Below, piece by piece: positions 1 to 30,890 of a stretch of 64,000 nt of DNA; the first letter of the stretch is position 1, and every line of letters begins with the position of its first letter. Position numbers and translations under genes: made by a program. The stretch covers positions 2,821,001-2,885,000 of the forward strand of contig JACCIC010000039.1 in NCBI GenBank assembly GCA_018907035.1, read 5' to 3'. This DNA is from Sycobia sp. Sy_11. Lineage: Eukaryota; Arthropoda; Insecta; Hymenoptera; Epichrysomallidae. Below the pieces are notes generated by a model that searched no databases, was not told where the DNA came from, and saw nothing but the letters and a program-made list of their open reading frames with translations.

Positions 1-327
1 AAGAGAATAACATGAAATTATTTTAAATTGAGTAAAATAGTAAGGTTTAATCAAGTATTCAATAATGATTGTAAAGTTATAATATAAATTTGCATGAGTT
101 AGAATAAATAAATTATAATAATTTTATTTGGAAAAGAATTTCATGTCTTTGAATCATTGGTAGGAAGAATATTTCAAAGATTACTTAATTTAAGTAATAC
201 ATACTTTTGAATTGGAGAACATAATATGATTGTACTTAATTTACACTTTGAAAGTGTTTATAACTTATAATATAATTAAAATCCTTTTTATTAATAATAA
301 TAAAGAATGTTATATATAATTTTATAG

Positions 328-17407
<17,080 letters not shown>

Positions 17408-17615
17408 TCGGCTACATTGGCCTGCCAAAAAGAAGAAATGATCTAGCAACAACTGTTACAGATACTTTATACACGTTGATATACCTGAAATTTAGTGTAC
17501 ACATTCATATTCGCAAATGTAATTATTAAAATCTATACACACAGTGTATTGAGTAAAGTATAAGTTGTTGCTGGTCGGTCAGTGCGAGTTACAATAACAA
17601 AGAGTAAACTCAGAA

Positions 17616-17621
17616 AATAAA
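17616..17621 (+). terminator. Possible Kdm5 poly(A) signal
   Basis: AATAAA about 210 nt after the Kdm5 stop codon. In such AT-rich DNA this hexamer also occurs by chance, so the assignment is tentative. Confidence 0.35.
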
Positions 17622-18159
17622 TAAGTTTTAATGCAGAGAGTGAGCGTCATATACGTCATGACAAATTAAGATTACACTAATGTTTTAAATATGAAGGACA
17701 TAGATACCATTACAAAAGAAAAAGGAGATCAAGTTTCTCATTTGATCATTTCATAAGATCATCTTCAGATCTTACAGTTGTAACATATGAATAGTTTCAT
17801 TTTCAAAAAATTTCAAGTCTCTACTTTGTATTTATCACTTTGGAAATTTTTGATAATGAATTTTATCATGCGTCCCAACTGTCGTGCAGTATATAATTAA
17901 AAGAATATATTTTTCTAATAAAATCAAAAAATAACACCACGAAAAAAAGCAACTTAAGGATTATTGCTATCAAAACAGAATTTATGATAAATATATAAAA
18001 ATTTATAAGCGTGATTGGTTCTTCCTTTATATTAGTTTATAAAAAATTATTTTATAGACGAAAATATTATGTTGATTTTATTCATGTAAATGAAAAAGTA
18101 AATTTTTTAATTACGCATGATCCAAAATAATGATATATATGTATGTATGTATATGTATG

Positions 18160-18217
<58 letters not shown>

Positions 18218-18303
18218 GTAGGCATATATTTTCTCTCTCTCTCTATCTCTCTCTCTCATCTATTTATCTCTCTCTATCTTTATCTCTATCTCTATCTCTC
18301 TCA
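18160..18303. repeat. (AT)n then (CT)n-rich microsatellite cluster
   Basis: An AT run to about 18214 is followed, after a short break, by interrupted CTCTAT/CT repeats. Confidence 0.9.
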
Positions 18304-19167
18304 TTCACTTTCTCACTCAATGCGATTAAAATTATTATTTGTATATTACTATTTTGTGATCTTTCATTCTTTTTTTCATATATTTGAAAGAATTTTGTAT
18401 TTTGTATAATGTAAAAAAAAGTTTCTGTATTATTTAAATTTTCTATACTCTGAATATCTTTCAGCTTTGAAAATTATGCATTACAGAAACTTTTTTTAAT
18501 TATTCAAAGTAATAATTCACTCTGCTTTTGTATTTGCAAATCATCAACATTAAATTTTTTATTAGTACGAGGAAGTAGACTATTTTCATTCTATCAAACA
18601 GATAGGGTCAAACATTAATATTTCATACACGTAAGTCGGATATGCGTAAAGAGTTTCGATCAAAGGATGTATGTCATATTCCAACCAACAAATTATCGAT
18701 ATCACGCAATGAAACCTTTTTCAAGTGGAAGGCGCATAATCTTTCGTTGAAAAGTTAATCGTGTAAACCGAATTCATGTATCTAATCTCCTAAATGATAC
18801 ATGCCGAGGAAGCGTAATTTTACACAAGCAAAATAAAAAAAAAGGCTGGACACTGATTGTATCTATAAAAACAGTTTATATATGTTCTCATGTATACACG
18901 CACTTAGTACGTATATATACAACCTATTCTGTTGATATATGCGTAATGACTATTTTACTATGCGACTTAAAGCCGAGGCTTGTTTGACGTATATACAAGG
19001 TATTATATATAAATATATATGTATATGCATATGTATATATATACATATGTGTGTATGTGTATATATATATACGTATGTGTACATATATATAAATGCGCGA
19101 GATATCGATATTTATGATGAACTTTATATAAATAATAAAAAAGACAGGATAATGCGAAGAAAATAGA

Positions 19168-19228
19168 TATTATTATTATTATTAATATTATTATTATTAT
19201 TATTAATATTATTATTATTTTTATTATT
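19168..19228. repeat. (ATT)n microsatellite
   Basis: ATT trinucleotide repeat with two AATATT-type interruptions. Confidence 0.9.
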
Positions 19229-21411
19229 GTATTGTACGTACAGCTGTATAGAGAAGCAAGCACTAAGATCAGATTATTACATTACCGTAGAAATTTTGTG
19301 ATTTCAAAAAGATTTGTAATAATAAATATTACCTGTAAAAATCCAGTTTTGTTTTTATGTATATAATGTTACATCTGATTTTTCTTTTTTTAATAGACTA
19401 ATCTAAGAGTCCTATACAAAAAACAGCTTTAATTCTAAGAATCATGAATTTGAATTTATTTCATACCGACATATATCATAAATATAACCTTTTCTTACAT
19501 ACAAAAAATTCTAAGCACATTCAGTGATTCAATTTAACAAAATAAAGTGTATTAAGGATTTTCATAGTTTTCTTGAATTTGAAACTTTTATGAATAGTCA
19601 AATCTGCAGTGATGAGTAATGACATGAATAATTTTAAATAGAACTATATTTATTCTCATTAATGTGCTGATGAAAAACATTAATACAAAAGCTACAAAGA
19701 TTTATGTAATTAAAATTTCATTATCTTTTGGTTTTGAAAGATTTCTAATTCAATAAAAAAGAATAATAAGAAGTGTTTAAAAGGTGTTTAATCTAAAAAT
19801 ATTTCTAATTTTTAAGAGTAAATTAAAATAATTATTAAACATGAGAATATTGAAGATTATTTATATTTAATATTCATTGTAAGTAATAATAATGGAGGCT
19901 AGATTTTTAACGCTGGATTTGCAAGCGTTTTGACGCAGTTTTGGCTAATCTTCAAAACATCACAATAAATAAAGGTTTGTCTAAAATGTTTTTGAGATAG
20001 AATAAATATATATTCAGTAATATATATATAAAGTATTTAAAAAATTTGATAAAATTTAATTTAAGAATTTAATTTAAAAAATTAATTTAAGAATCATTTT
20101 TAGTAAAACAGATCACAAAATAGATATATTACTTTGACTAATTTATCTTCCATATATTTGTACTGAAATCGTTACAATAGCAATCATTTCACGAAAGAAT
20201 TATTACAAATCCTAGTTCATGCTTTTGAATTTTTTTCAAGTTATACGAAAATAATGCAAAATAATTGCGATAATTTTAAGAAGCCAGGCATTTATGTTTT
20301 TCATAATTAAAAGAAAAGTATTTTTTAACAAATAAGCTTTAAATTTGGACATGAAGTACAATTGATTGTAATGTTGGGATTATTAAAGTCCTTCCACGTT
20401 AATTGTGAGTAAATTTTATCAAAAATGTTTGTGTCGACAGTGACAACATATTTTTAATAGTATAATTAGAAAAAAACTTATTAGGAATCTTCAAAGATTA
20501 TTAATACAGTAAATAGTTAAATAAGTATTGTTTTTGTTAATTCAGAAACTCGATAATTAATTTTAAAATATTGATAATAAAAATCGCAGCATTCTATTTC
20601 GCTTAAACATAGTTACGTATACTTAAAAAAGAAAGAGTTATCGTAGAATTAATTTATAAAAGAGCTATTCTAGAATTAATTTATCAGAAAATATTAATCA
20701 TTTTAGATGTTATTATGATCAATAGTACATTTGTAGTAGTACAATATATTAATTGACTGAAATAATCGTGAACTTGATGTATTTTTATTATTTATGTCGG
20801 ACGTATGCAGCGAATTATTTTTCGAACTAAAATTTGTGCTTGTTATTTCGTAGTTTTATAAAAAAAAATGGTCTGTAAAAAAAGGTAAAACTATATTAAT
20901 ATTCTAATCATAACTTTTCAATTATTTAAAATTATATACTTCGGAAATATGTGAAATTTTTTTTTTTATTTATTACAATTTTTACTTCTTACCGCTTTCT
21001 CCTTCCATTCTGTTATATGCCAATTTTTATTTATGAGTTTATATTAAACAGAAAAACAATTTTAGTTTTTAATAAATTTTGTACATTTAATCAAAATACA
21101 TCTATTTATTTTAATTTTATTTTTTTGAAATTTGTACTACGTCTGTAGATTGTGATATAAAAAAAGATATTTATCATTAATTTAAAACGTTTTGAATTTG
21201 TTCCATATGATTGATTTCCTTACATTTTCGTGCAGTGAGAAAGAAGAAATTTAAGACAATTGTTCGTCTAATTGAAAAGAATGTTATTATATTTACATAA
21301 GGTTCCATGTATTTTTATGGATGTATAATTCTGCAATTTTATTCACTTTCCTCCACTGTTCGCTTCATCTTACAGATTACTCCATAACCATGCAAAATTT
21401 GTAAAATCAGT

Positions 21412-21871
21412 ATTCAGTTTCTAATACTTTAATTGTACTTTTGTCGACTGCTTATATACAAATTAATAAATATTTTTTCATTAGTCTTACAGTCCAATCA
21501 AATCAATCGAAAACAATACGTAACAATATCAATACATATCTACATTAACATTAATACATCAATACATAAAAATAATAAAAAACGTAAAAATTAAATTAAA
21601 AATTATAATGACAGTCAGACTGTCCCTGTATACATTCACCCCCCGTAGACTAATCTGAAAATAAAATATTAGATGAAAAAAATTTTGTTAGTAAAGTGCA
21701 ATCTGACTGTCCCCAACACCCTTATCTAATTGAAGATCCAGTCCAACGTTTCGAGCTCGCTACAGGCTCCTCATCAGTCTGATTATATTGATATTGTTAC
21801 GTATTGTTTTCGATTGATTTGATTGGACTGTAAGACCAATGAACAAATATTTATTAATTCAGTTTCTAATA
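21412..21871. mobile_element. 430-bp insertion with 15-bp target duplication, 74-nt inverted repeats and hammerhead-like motif
   Basis: The direct repeat ATTCAGTTTCTAATA occurs at 21412-21426 and again at 21857-21871, as expected for a target-site duplication around an insert of 21427-21856. Inside, 21461-21534 and 21786-21859 are inverted repeats of 74 nt with two mismatches that I can see. On the minus strand, 21779-21741 reads CTGATGAG, a GAGC/GCTC-paired stem, then CGAAACG. This is the order of a hammerhead ribozyme core. Penelope-like retroelements are known to carry hammerhead motifs and to insert with inverted or rearranged ends. That makes a truncated Penelope-like copy the best guess, but no reverse transcriptase is present, so the class is unproven. 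Confidence 0.6.
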
Positions 21872-23265
21872 TTACGATTTATAAAAATATTGTATAGTTA
21901 TTATGTACAAAATTGCTACGACAGTCTATAACTGCAAATATACAGATTTCGAACTTTTACAATTCGTGAGCAGTAAAGTAGGCTTCGACACTGCAGATTA
22001 CATTGGAGGAAAAAAAATCCAAGTAATTTGTAAAAATTGTAAAGATATAAAATTGCTAATATCGTCAATTGGTACAATAATAAACACGCATTCTGGTCTT
22101 AAGCCAAAATAAAATGTTTTGCAACATTATACTATAAGTGGTGGTGATGTAAAAAAAAAAAAAAACAAAACGAAAAAATAATACAATTATATACGCACGT
22201 GTTTTTCCAATTAATCAACTTTATACAAATTGTGTAGATATATTAAAAATTGTGAAGATATATTGAAGAAGGGATTGTTCGCATTCTAATTCTGTAGGAT
22301 TAATTATATAATCATTGAAAATAGTATGTGAAAAAGTTTGATATTATATAACTGAATTTATCATTGATATAACTAAATCAAAAGAAAATTGTCATTTTTT
22401 TTTTTAAATTTTTATATCAACAAAAAAAATGACTTTTTTCGTTTCATTTGTTCGAATGAATTTTATACCTATATATAAACGCATCCCAGTTTTATAAATG
22501 CGCGCGTAGGATTTTTGGTGCTTCGACTGGAATAATCTGAAAAACATTGGCTCGGCATCCTTCAAAAGGAACGTTATTCGAGAAAGGTATGTAAATATGA
22601 GTCACATGAAAAACCATTTATTGCACGCTGTCATTATTATTAAAGATATGAAATTTGTAAATAAATTTTTGCATGTTATATTTTAATGCTTACATTTTTG
22701 TGTTATGCACAATCGTATCCGCGCGCTTGCTTGGTTAAATGAAAAATGTAAGGGCGTATATATTTTTTTTCTTATCATTGAAAATTTTTCTGCACATTCT
22801 ATCACTGCTATATAACGATAAAATCTATTAATATAGGAATATTTTACAATCGTCAAATAATCAAGAACACCTGTTGTATCTTCGATCATGCGATATACAA
22901 AAAAAAAAAAGAAGATAAATATATACGCTCTTGCTTCCTCATCAAACAGTTACATTAATATGTATCTATACGTGCAAATATAATGCATTTGCTATTCAGA
23001 TTGAGCAACTCGTCGACTTTATGGTTATTCAAAGCAAATTCTCGAGAAAAAAATCTGAACCATTGCGCAAGCCTATAATGGTTTAATTCAGTTGCAATTG
23101 CATTTTTATTTATTTATTTATTTTTTATATGCAATGAATGAATGTTCTTTTTGAATAATATACGCATTTTACATCATATTATAGAGTCGATCCTTATATA
23201 GCTGAATTAGAAAATAATCCTTATTTATTTTTATTTTATTTTTAATGATAACCTTTTATCAATAA

Positions 23266-23267
<2 letters not shown>

Positions 23268-23320
<53 letters not shown>
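23268..23320. repeat. (AT)n microsatellite
   Basis: About 52 bp of uninterrupted AT. Confidence 0.95.
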
Positions 23321-23324
<4 letters not shown>

Positions 23325-23896
23325 TTTTGAAATAAAATTAAATTGTCCATTTTAGTTTAATTATTATTCTAATAATATAGAACAAAACTCATTGTTTATT
23401 TAAACGTTTTGGTATACCGATGCAAATAATCGTTGCCGAAGTTTTATTTTCTTTTGCTTTCGCAATCTGTACATTTACCGATGCATATATGCAGTGCATT
23501 ATATTTTCTGCTTTCAACTATAAATATATATACAAAAGTTTCATATACAAATTCACTTGGTATAGCCATGAAACTTGGGTTTCTTTCATAACGATGTGTT
23601 TATTATAGCAACGATCTATTATGGTTATTCATTAGTATACATTACGTCTTTAACGATTATCAATTTATTTTTATTTATTTTTAATTTCGAAAGATTTATA
23701 AAGATTAAATAATAAAAAAAACAATGTAACAAATAATTATTTTAATAACAAATTAATAGTTGGAGGTAATTAGTGCATTAACAAAAATAATAAAGTGTAC
23801 ATAATAATAACAATTTTATTTGGGAACCTTTCGGCTTTTGTTCAAATGACTAAGTATTCAAAGCATGATATTATTCATCTCTAAGTTGTTTTTTTG

Positions 23897-23956
<60 letters not shown>
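23897..23956. repeat. (GT)n-(AT)n compound microsatellite
   Basis: A short GT run passes directly into about 50 bp of AT. Confidence 0.95.
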
Positions 23957-23958
<2 letters not shown>

Positions 23959-24156
23959 CATATTTGTTGCACGTAGACGTGGTTGAAGTAGTCTGTATTA
24001 AAAATCCTAATGGCCATACGTTATGATTATTTTTATTGCTAACTGTTTTATAAGTCCGAGGTCATTGTATATTTCTATTTGTCTGCATCTAGTTATACTT
24101 TTTAAGTTTAATTAGACGTTACGCACGATGTGACGAGAAACAAATTGATTTTGGAT

Positions 24157-24157
<1 letters not shown>

Positions 24158-24190
<33 letters not shown>
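24158..24190. repeat. (CA)n microsatellite
   Basis: CA dinucleotide run. Confidence 0.95.
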
Positions 24191-24975
24191 CATGATAGTG
24201 TTTTTATAATAATTATATTTTTTATTTTGCAAAAATAAAAAATCGAATGCTTAATTTTATCCGTACTACTAAATAATAAATCTGGCTATTTCATTTAATT
24301 TTGCTGTAAAAGTATATTCATAACTAATTATGTGAATCTATCCTTTTTACTTTGCCGACTGCCTCTTACTATTTCTAATTTATGTCCGATACACTATTCG
24401 CAGTAATTACCAATAGTCATACACGCATATAAGTATATATATATATATAGTTTTCTGGATATATTTAAAGAGAACTCATTTAAAATGAGTCATTATATTA
24501 GCTGCACCGAATTTAAATATTTGTTTAATTTGCATCTGATGAAAACTGGAAAGAACATACTAGTGGACTTTATTCCATTCCTTTATAATTTTATGATTTC
24601 TGATAATTCGAAACTTATTAGATCCAGAAATGTAATAATTATTGATTTACTTATCCATCATATTATAAATTATGTTCGGAAATCCCCAAACGGTTTGTCT
24701 GAAATTACATTCGACACATTTAAGAATTTGTATTTTATTGAAAATATTTATATTTTACCATACAATGCTTATTAATAATATTATAATATTTATCAATAAT
24801 TATCTATTTTTATGAGTACTTGCATATGTTTTTTCTATTTGTTTACAAAAAAGCACAGTTTAATAAATAAATTTTTTTTAATTTTATTGAACATCGCTCT
24901 ATTGTTGCTCCAAAATACCGGTGTTAATCAGCGACGGAGGTTGACGATGTGTTTGTAAACAAATATTATTATAGA

Positions 24976-25096
24976 TCTTACAGTCGTTATAAAATAATGT
25001 AAAGATAATGATAGCTATAGTACATAAACACTACCACTAAAAAAATTAAAATAAAAATTATTATACTATATTGTTATTAACAAATAATCTGACTGT
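24976..25096. repeat. Dispersed repeat related to the 21.4-kb insertion
   Basis: TCTTACAGT (24976-24984) and, 11 nt from its start, TTATAAAATAATGTAA (24987-25002) recur with identical spacing at 39861-39887. AATCTGACTGT (25086-25096) also occurs at 21700-21710 inside the 21.4-kb insertion. The outer limits are unclear. Confidence 0.5.
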
Positions 25097-26574
25097 TTTT
25101 TAATAAAAAAGTTCAATATACTTTATTGTATTGCGTTCTGTATATTGCATTTAAACTCGTTAATTTTAATGTTTGATTACAGTATACGTACAATTTCAAC
25201 TATATTCAAATGATTGTTAATAATACAGTATATATAATAATTCTTTGGACATGTAGTAATGTCGTTTAAAAATTACGTTTGTATAAATATATATGCAAAC
25301 AAATCTGGCAAGGTGGTGGAGTTTCGGGGCCGTCCATTAACTCCGTAAGATTTTTTAAATGAACTTTTATACTTTAAATTTCTGTAACTTTAATTTTCAT
25401 TTCTAGAACTTTAAATTTCTATAAGATATTTATTAAACATATATAAATCTCGCTCATTCAATAAATAATAATTTTCATTATTTTTATAATAAAGACATTA
25501 ATTGATATGTATAACATTTCATCATTTCTTTGTCAAATGGATTAAGATATATTTTTTTTACATTTAAAATATAATAATATAAAATATAAAAATTTATATA
25601 TATAATGATTTTCATTTTACAAGTACGGAATCCGAATCTAATCTTCGCCATCGGATTTTATCAACGCAATTTATTAATAAAATTTATTTGCATTTTCCGG
25701 CATCCGCATATATCATGCCATCGATACAATCATTATAGTTTCATCATCCAGGATGCGCGCACGAAACTTCTCGTTCGCCCCGATGATGCGTTTGCCAAGA
25801 TAATACGAGAATTTCCCATTAGGTATGCGTCGCTTAAATTGCGCAAGGGCCTTTTATTTTGTTATTATTTTTTTTTCTGACTTCATGCGAACCTCCTCCC
25901 ACTCCTAACGTCAAAGAACGTAAGGTTTTTATCAACCCCATTCCCCGTAACTTCTTACGCAATGAAGTATATATAATATATAAATTAAAAAAAAAAAACA
26001 ATTCAAATTCGTCGCGGTAGCACCACGAAATCGAGTTATAAAGAGCCGTCGCCATAGGCGACTGATGTACTATTGATATTACTTCCAGTTACTTCTATAT
26101 TGGGATTAAATATAAATTATTCAGAAGATTCGAAAATCCGTCATAAATTCTATTGTCATTGTGATATATTGGCAGAAACTTGTTTGAGCTATATAAAATA
26201 CTATGTGTATGTATAAAAACCGAACTCATTAACGCTCTTGTCATTCGTTGATTATAAATAAAGCGCAATTTTACTCCGACCCTTATACGCAACTTGAGGA
26301 CACTCCCATGCGTTGTCTTTCGATTTTTAAGAACTTTTTGCGCTCGATCATTTTTGATCTTTCTCGAGACTTTTTTTTCCCGAGGAGCTTTTAATTATAG
26401 ATAAAAACACTTATTATCGTTTAGTTTTTTTTTTCTTTTTCACGAGACTGTGAAACTGTTAACAAGCACGCCTGTATAATCGTTATTTTGCTTAATTAAA
26501 CAACGGTGGTGTAATAAAGACAGTCAGTAAAATTATATGATTCGTATATTTTCAGTACAGCTCATATTTCTATA

Positions 26575-26577
<3 letters not shown>

Positions 26578-26632
<55 letters not shown>
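26578..26632. repeat. (AT)n microsatellite
   Basis: About 54 bp of uninterrupted AT. Confidence 0.95.
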
Positions 26633-26635
<3 letters not shown>

Positions 26636-27118
26636 CTTTTATAATCACGTAAGTATTTTATATTTGAACAATAGAAAAGTCAATAAAAATAAATGTCACA
26701 AGAAACATTGTTCTTTTGTTTAATGATGAAGCCAATGTCATAGTAATGTATACCCATCTGGTATCGTATCCAAAGGATAAAATACATTTATGTACGCGTC
26801 AATTTATTTTATCCTTTTTATATACGATAGTTATCTATAGTATAGGATCATTGGTCTCGCATACAATTTTTATCACATAAAAATTATTCTGAAACTTCGA
26901 TTACATTATGCGATAATTATATTCTTACGTAAGAATTATCGCAACCCCCTTCTGCAAAAAGTTTTATGTATATAATTTATGGATGGCCCCTTACCGTCCA
27001 ATCATATGTTCAGGTTTCACAACTTGAGTTTGAAAGCAATAAATTGTACATTATATGGTAACAGTCTACTATGTATATCTATATATTGTTTGGTCTGATA
27101 TGTAAAGTATTTGATATA

Positions 27119-27120
<2 letters not shown>

Positions 27121-27154
<34 letters not shown>
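27121..27154. repeat. (GT)n microsatellite
   Basis: GT dinucleotide run. Confidence 0.95.
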
Positions 27155-27160
<6 letters not shown>

Positions 27161-27355
27161 AATTAATAATGCCATAATGCCTGTCTCTTCTACATCTAAC
27201 GATTTGCTCAACTTAACAGCTATACTTAATTTTCTGGTAAAATACTTATAGCGAGGTCAATTTCGTCCATTGAAAAATCTGTATCGTTTGAAAATACAGG
27301 GAGAAAATAGAATAAGAAAATATTAATATAGATTTAGATAAATACATTGTACATT

Positions 27356-27357
<2 letters not shown>

Positions 27358-27406
<49 letters not shown>
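27358..27406. repeat. (AT)n microsatellite
   Basis: About 48 bp of uninterrupted AT. Confidence 0.95.
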
Positions 27407-27410
<4 letters not shown>

Positions 27411-27958
27411 GAAGATTTTTTGCTATAACAGTTTAAAACTTTTTTTAATGAAAAATAAAAATTTTAAACTTTGTCTGAATAGAAACACATTTTTAAGATT
27501 AAAAAAAATTCTTGTACAACTACTGTTTTGTAATTAATACCATGATTGATGATTGTACTTGCAATTGTGATTTTTAGTACCATCATGAATAGCAAATAAC
27601 TGGAACCTTAAATAATTCCTATTTTAATTATATTATTTTTCTACGATTTAACAATGGTTAATATTAAATAAGAAAAACTTTTATATGAAAGAGGATCAAT
27701 TATTGTTTTTTTTCTTTTTTTTTTGTTGAAAGGTGAGTCTTGGACAAGATCACGCGTGCTTTCGGCAAAATCAAAGCATTGGATAATTATTTACACAATT
27801 TAGAGTTTAATTTATCACAATTATTATGTAACATGATTATGTATTTCATTTTATTAATATCCGTGTATTATAATCTATATCACGATACGACTTATTCCGT
27901 CGAACGGATAATTTGTTAATGAAGCATTGCTTATTTTGGGATCTTTAAAATTAATACA

Positions 27959-27961
<3 letters not shown>

Positions 27962-28043
<82 letters not shown>
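27962..28043. repeat. (AT)n-(GA)n compound microsatellite
   Basis: About 52 bp of AT joined to about 29 bp of GA in that order on the plus strand. It is one of four tracts with this order. Confidence 0.95.
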
Positions 28044-28047
<4 letters not shown>

Positions 28048-28665
28048 GAAGGACTTGGAGGAGGTTTTTTAATATTGAAAAGCTATATTTTGAACGCACT
28101 TAACACACACACTATATGCATTTGGAAATTCAGTATCGTACGCAAACTATAATAAAAAAAAATCTATGTCACGAGTTGAGAATAATGAAGATTTAACGTA
28201 TTGGACGTTTATGGCAAGAAAATGTAAAATGCTATATTTGAGGGACAAAATGTTTTTTTCTTGAACAATTTAGAGAAACTTAGTTGCAATGAATGTACAG
28301 AGCGAAATTTTTTCATTAAAAAGAAAAAAAAAGCAGAAATAAAGAAACATCAAAAAGGAAAAAGAAGAATTTTGAATCGTTGTGTTGGAGTTCGTCACAT
28401 AAAGTTTCGGGTATATAATAACAGTGTTGTTGAATCCAAAACGCATAATTCCCATTTATTTTATATTTTATACACCGTTGCACGATGAAAACAAGGCTGA
28501 CAATTTATTATAGCCAAGTTCTTAAAAAGTTTATTGTATATATTTCAGGTCAAACTGTATATACACATTTTAACATGTGCATGATCGTTTTGTCAATTAA
28601 TTCCGTCGTAAAAATTGAGACGAACAAGTTATTTTGATTCGCCGCAATTTATACACATTTTGCGC

Positions 28666-28670
<5 letters not shown>

Positions 28671-28721
<51 letters not shown>
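28671..28721. repeat. (AT)n microsatellite
   Basis: About 49 bp of AT between ACGTGTAC-like and GC-rich flanks. Confidence 0.95.
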
Positions 28722-28724
<3 letters not shown>

Positions 28725-29088
28725 ATTCGCGATCTATCATGCGCGCCGGCAGAGAAGCGCGCACGCGTTGTCGATGCGAAAAAAAAAGTACGAATAACCG
28801 CTTATTGAAGCCTTTTACCGGCATTCAAGAAGAGTTGCGGAACTGTTAAATACAATGTCGAACAGGTCAATTGATGCATATATATACATAGGGTTGTACG
28901 GTATATGGAATAGGATAATTTGTATACATGACAAAATTATGTGTAAAATGAAATTTTTTCATTTTCTGCTATTGGGTCATAAAATGATCAACTTATATAT
29001 CAACTTATAACAACTATTTATATATTGAAAAATGTACTTTTTTGCATGATAAAATAATTAAAATTCTTTTTTATAGAGTAGTGAAGAA

Positions 29089-29346
29089 AATATTGAATTT
29101 TACACCCTTCATGCTCCATCTTTACGATGTGGCTTAAATTTTCACTTTACAATGCTTCCGTTTAAAACAATGACATTGATTCAATTATCCGTGTGTAAAA
29201 TGAAATTTTAGAGTTACAATATAAGTTTTAGAAAATCACTTATAAATATGTTCAACGAGGGCGTATGATTTTTACCCTTGAGTTTATCGAGCACAAGGTT
29301 ATATTATTAAAACGAGGGTGTAAATTCGCATTTTACGTCAATATTG
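29089..29346. repeat. Possible small inverted-repeat element
   Basis: AATATTGA plus ATTTTACACCCT near the left end is matched in reverse complement by AGGGTGTAAAT and TCAATATT near the right end, with an 11-nt difference in spacing. A related GTGTAAAATGAAATTTT string occurs at about 28952 and 29196. No target duplication was identified. Confidence 0.35.
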
Positions 29347-29391
29347 CAGATAATATTCTATTAATTATATGATAATAAAGAATAATTTACA

Positions 29392-29392
<1 letters not shown>

Positions 29393-29442
<50 letters not shown>
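29393..29442. repeat. (AT)n microsatellite
   Basis: About 49 bp of AT. Confidence 0.95.
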
Positions 29443-29443
<1 letters not shown>

Positions 29444-29666
29444 TAGTTTTTATCATTTTTTCCATTCATTTTTCAATTATATTATATAGTCTTTTTATCA
29501 AAGTGAAGTATTTAGTTATTACTACTATAGGTTATTGCAGAAATCATGAGTTATTTTAACTTTAGTTTAAGGAAATTGATTAAATATATATCCGATGAGT
29601 ATGTAGTTTCCACAAGCATCTATATATACCGATAATTCTACGTGGATGAATCATCACATTTATGAG

Positions 29667-29667
<1 letters not shown>

Positions 29668-29707
<40 letters not shown>
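29668..29707. repeat. (GA)n microsatellite
   Basis: About 38 bp of GA. Confidence 0.95.
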
Positions 29708-29708
<1 letters not shown>

Positions 29709-30070
29709 CGATGAATCATAATATACGACGAAGATTTGAATCTGCGAAAATAAATTTATAAAATTGTATTATGTATATATTCATTATATAGTCATAAGAT
29801 ACACGTACCACATTAAACAATGCCCCACGAGAACACGTTTTTGAGTTTTTATTGCGCTACACAATGTATATATATAAGTATATGTGTGTATAATTGCACG
29901 TATCAGTTGAAAACAATGATAAACTTTGCAGGGTGGCGAGAAAGGGAGATAAAAGAAAGATCGCTACTGGTTCATTTGGAGTCTATATGATACATATAAC
30001 AAAGCAATAATATAAAGTATCAATGAATATATATTATAGGTAATAGAATAAGTATTATTTGACATTCATT

Positions 30071-30073
<3 letters not shown>

Positions 30074-30164
<91 letters not shown>
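30074..30164. repeat. (AT)n-(GA)n compound microsatellite
   Basis: About 48 bp of AT, a short GAATA break, then about 38 bp of GA, in the same order as at 27962. Confidence 0.95.
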
Positions 30165-30167
<3 letters not shown>

Positions 30168-30258
30168 AACAACGAATATCTATTAATTTATACAAAATGA
30201 TTATTAATAAAAAAAAAAAACGATAAAAACGACCACGAAAGTATATCTGCTATAAAAG

Positions 30259-30266
30259 TGTGTGTG

Positions 30267-30317
<51 letters not shown>
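30259..30317. repeat. (GT)n microsatellite
   Basis: GT run of about 58 bp with one TT interruption. Confidence 0.95.
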
Positions 30318-30318
<1 letters not shown>

Positions 30319-30448
30319 CATTAATAATCAAAACTGTAGAGATGTTGAGAGATAAGCGCTAGAATCTTCTATACATTCTCAGAACGATGAGATAGTAAAG
30401 AGCATGATAACCTGGTGCAGCATAAATGTTTCAGGGTGGTACAAATCG

Positions 30449-30449
<1 letters not shown>

Positions 30450-30506
<57 letters not shown>
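30450..30506. repeat. (AT)n microsatellite
   Basis: About 56 bp of AT. Confidence 0.95.
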
Positions 30507-30508
<2 letters not shown>

Positions 30509-30842
30509 GGAGGACAAGGGCGATTTTGGGCGTGATATTATGAGATGTCGCTAAAAATCTATACTATATTTCTATATATACCTGCTATTGTGTACTAAAA
30601 TATATCAAGAATTAAATCAACTTTTTGTGACGTATAATATATTTATTATCCATAAATCGATCTGAAATACATAAACTCTGTATCTGACCTTTACTGCGAG
30701 AATAAATCGTCCGCCTTGTCAGCTCTCGCGCGCTCGGCGAATATTAGTATAGAATTAGAACGCATCGGCTGCAGCGGGCGCGGCAACCCCAGGGGGCGGG
30801 GCAACGTGCAAGACGGTCCTTGCTCCGAAATTTCGTCGAATG

Positions 30843-30844
<2 letters not shown>

Positions 30845-30887
<43 letters not shown>
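30845..30887. repeat. (AT)n microsatellite
   Basis: About 42 bp of AT beside a GC-rich block (30710-30840). Confidence 0.95.

Positions 30888-30890
<3 letters not shown>

Noticed and set aside
21903..22112. 69-codon ORF just right of the 21.4-kb insertion
   Set aside because: It contains a CXXC-like KNCKD but nothing diagnostic. AT-rich DNA gives such ORFs by chance. It starts outside the duplicated target, so it is probably not part of the element.
24485..24775. 96-codon plus-strand ORF
   Set aside because: No motif that I recognise, no homologous-looking neighbour, no splice context. A transposon remnant is possible but unsupported.
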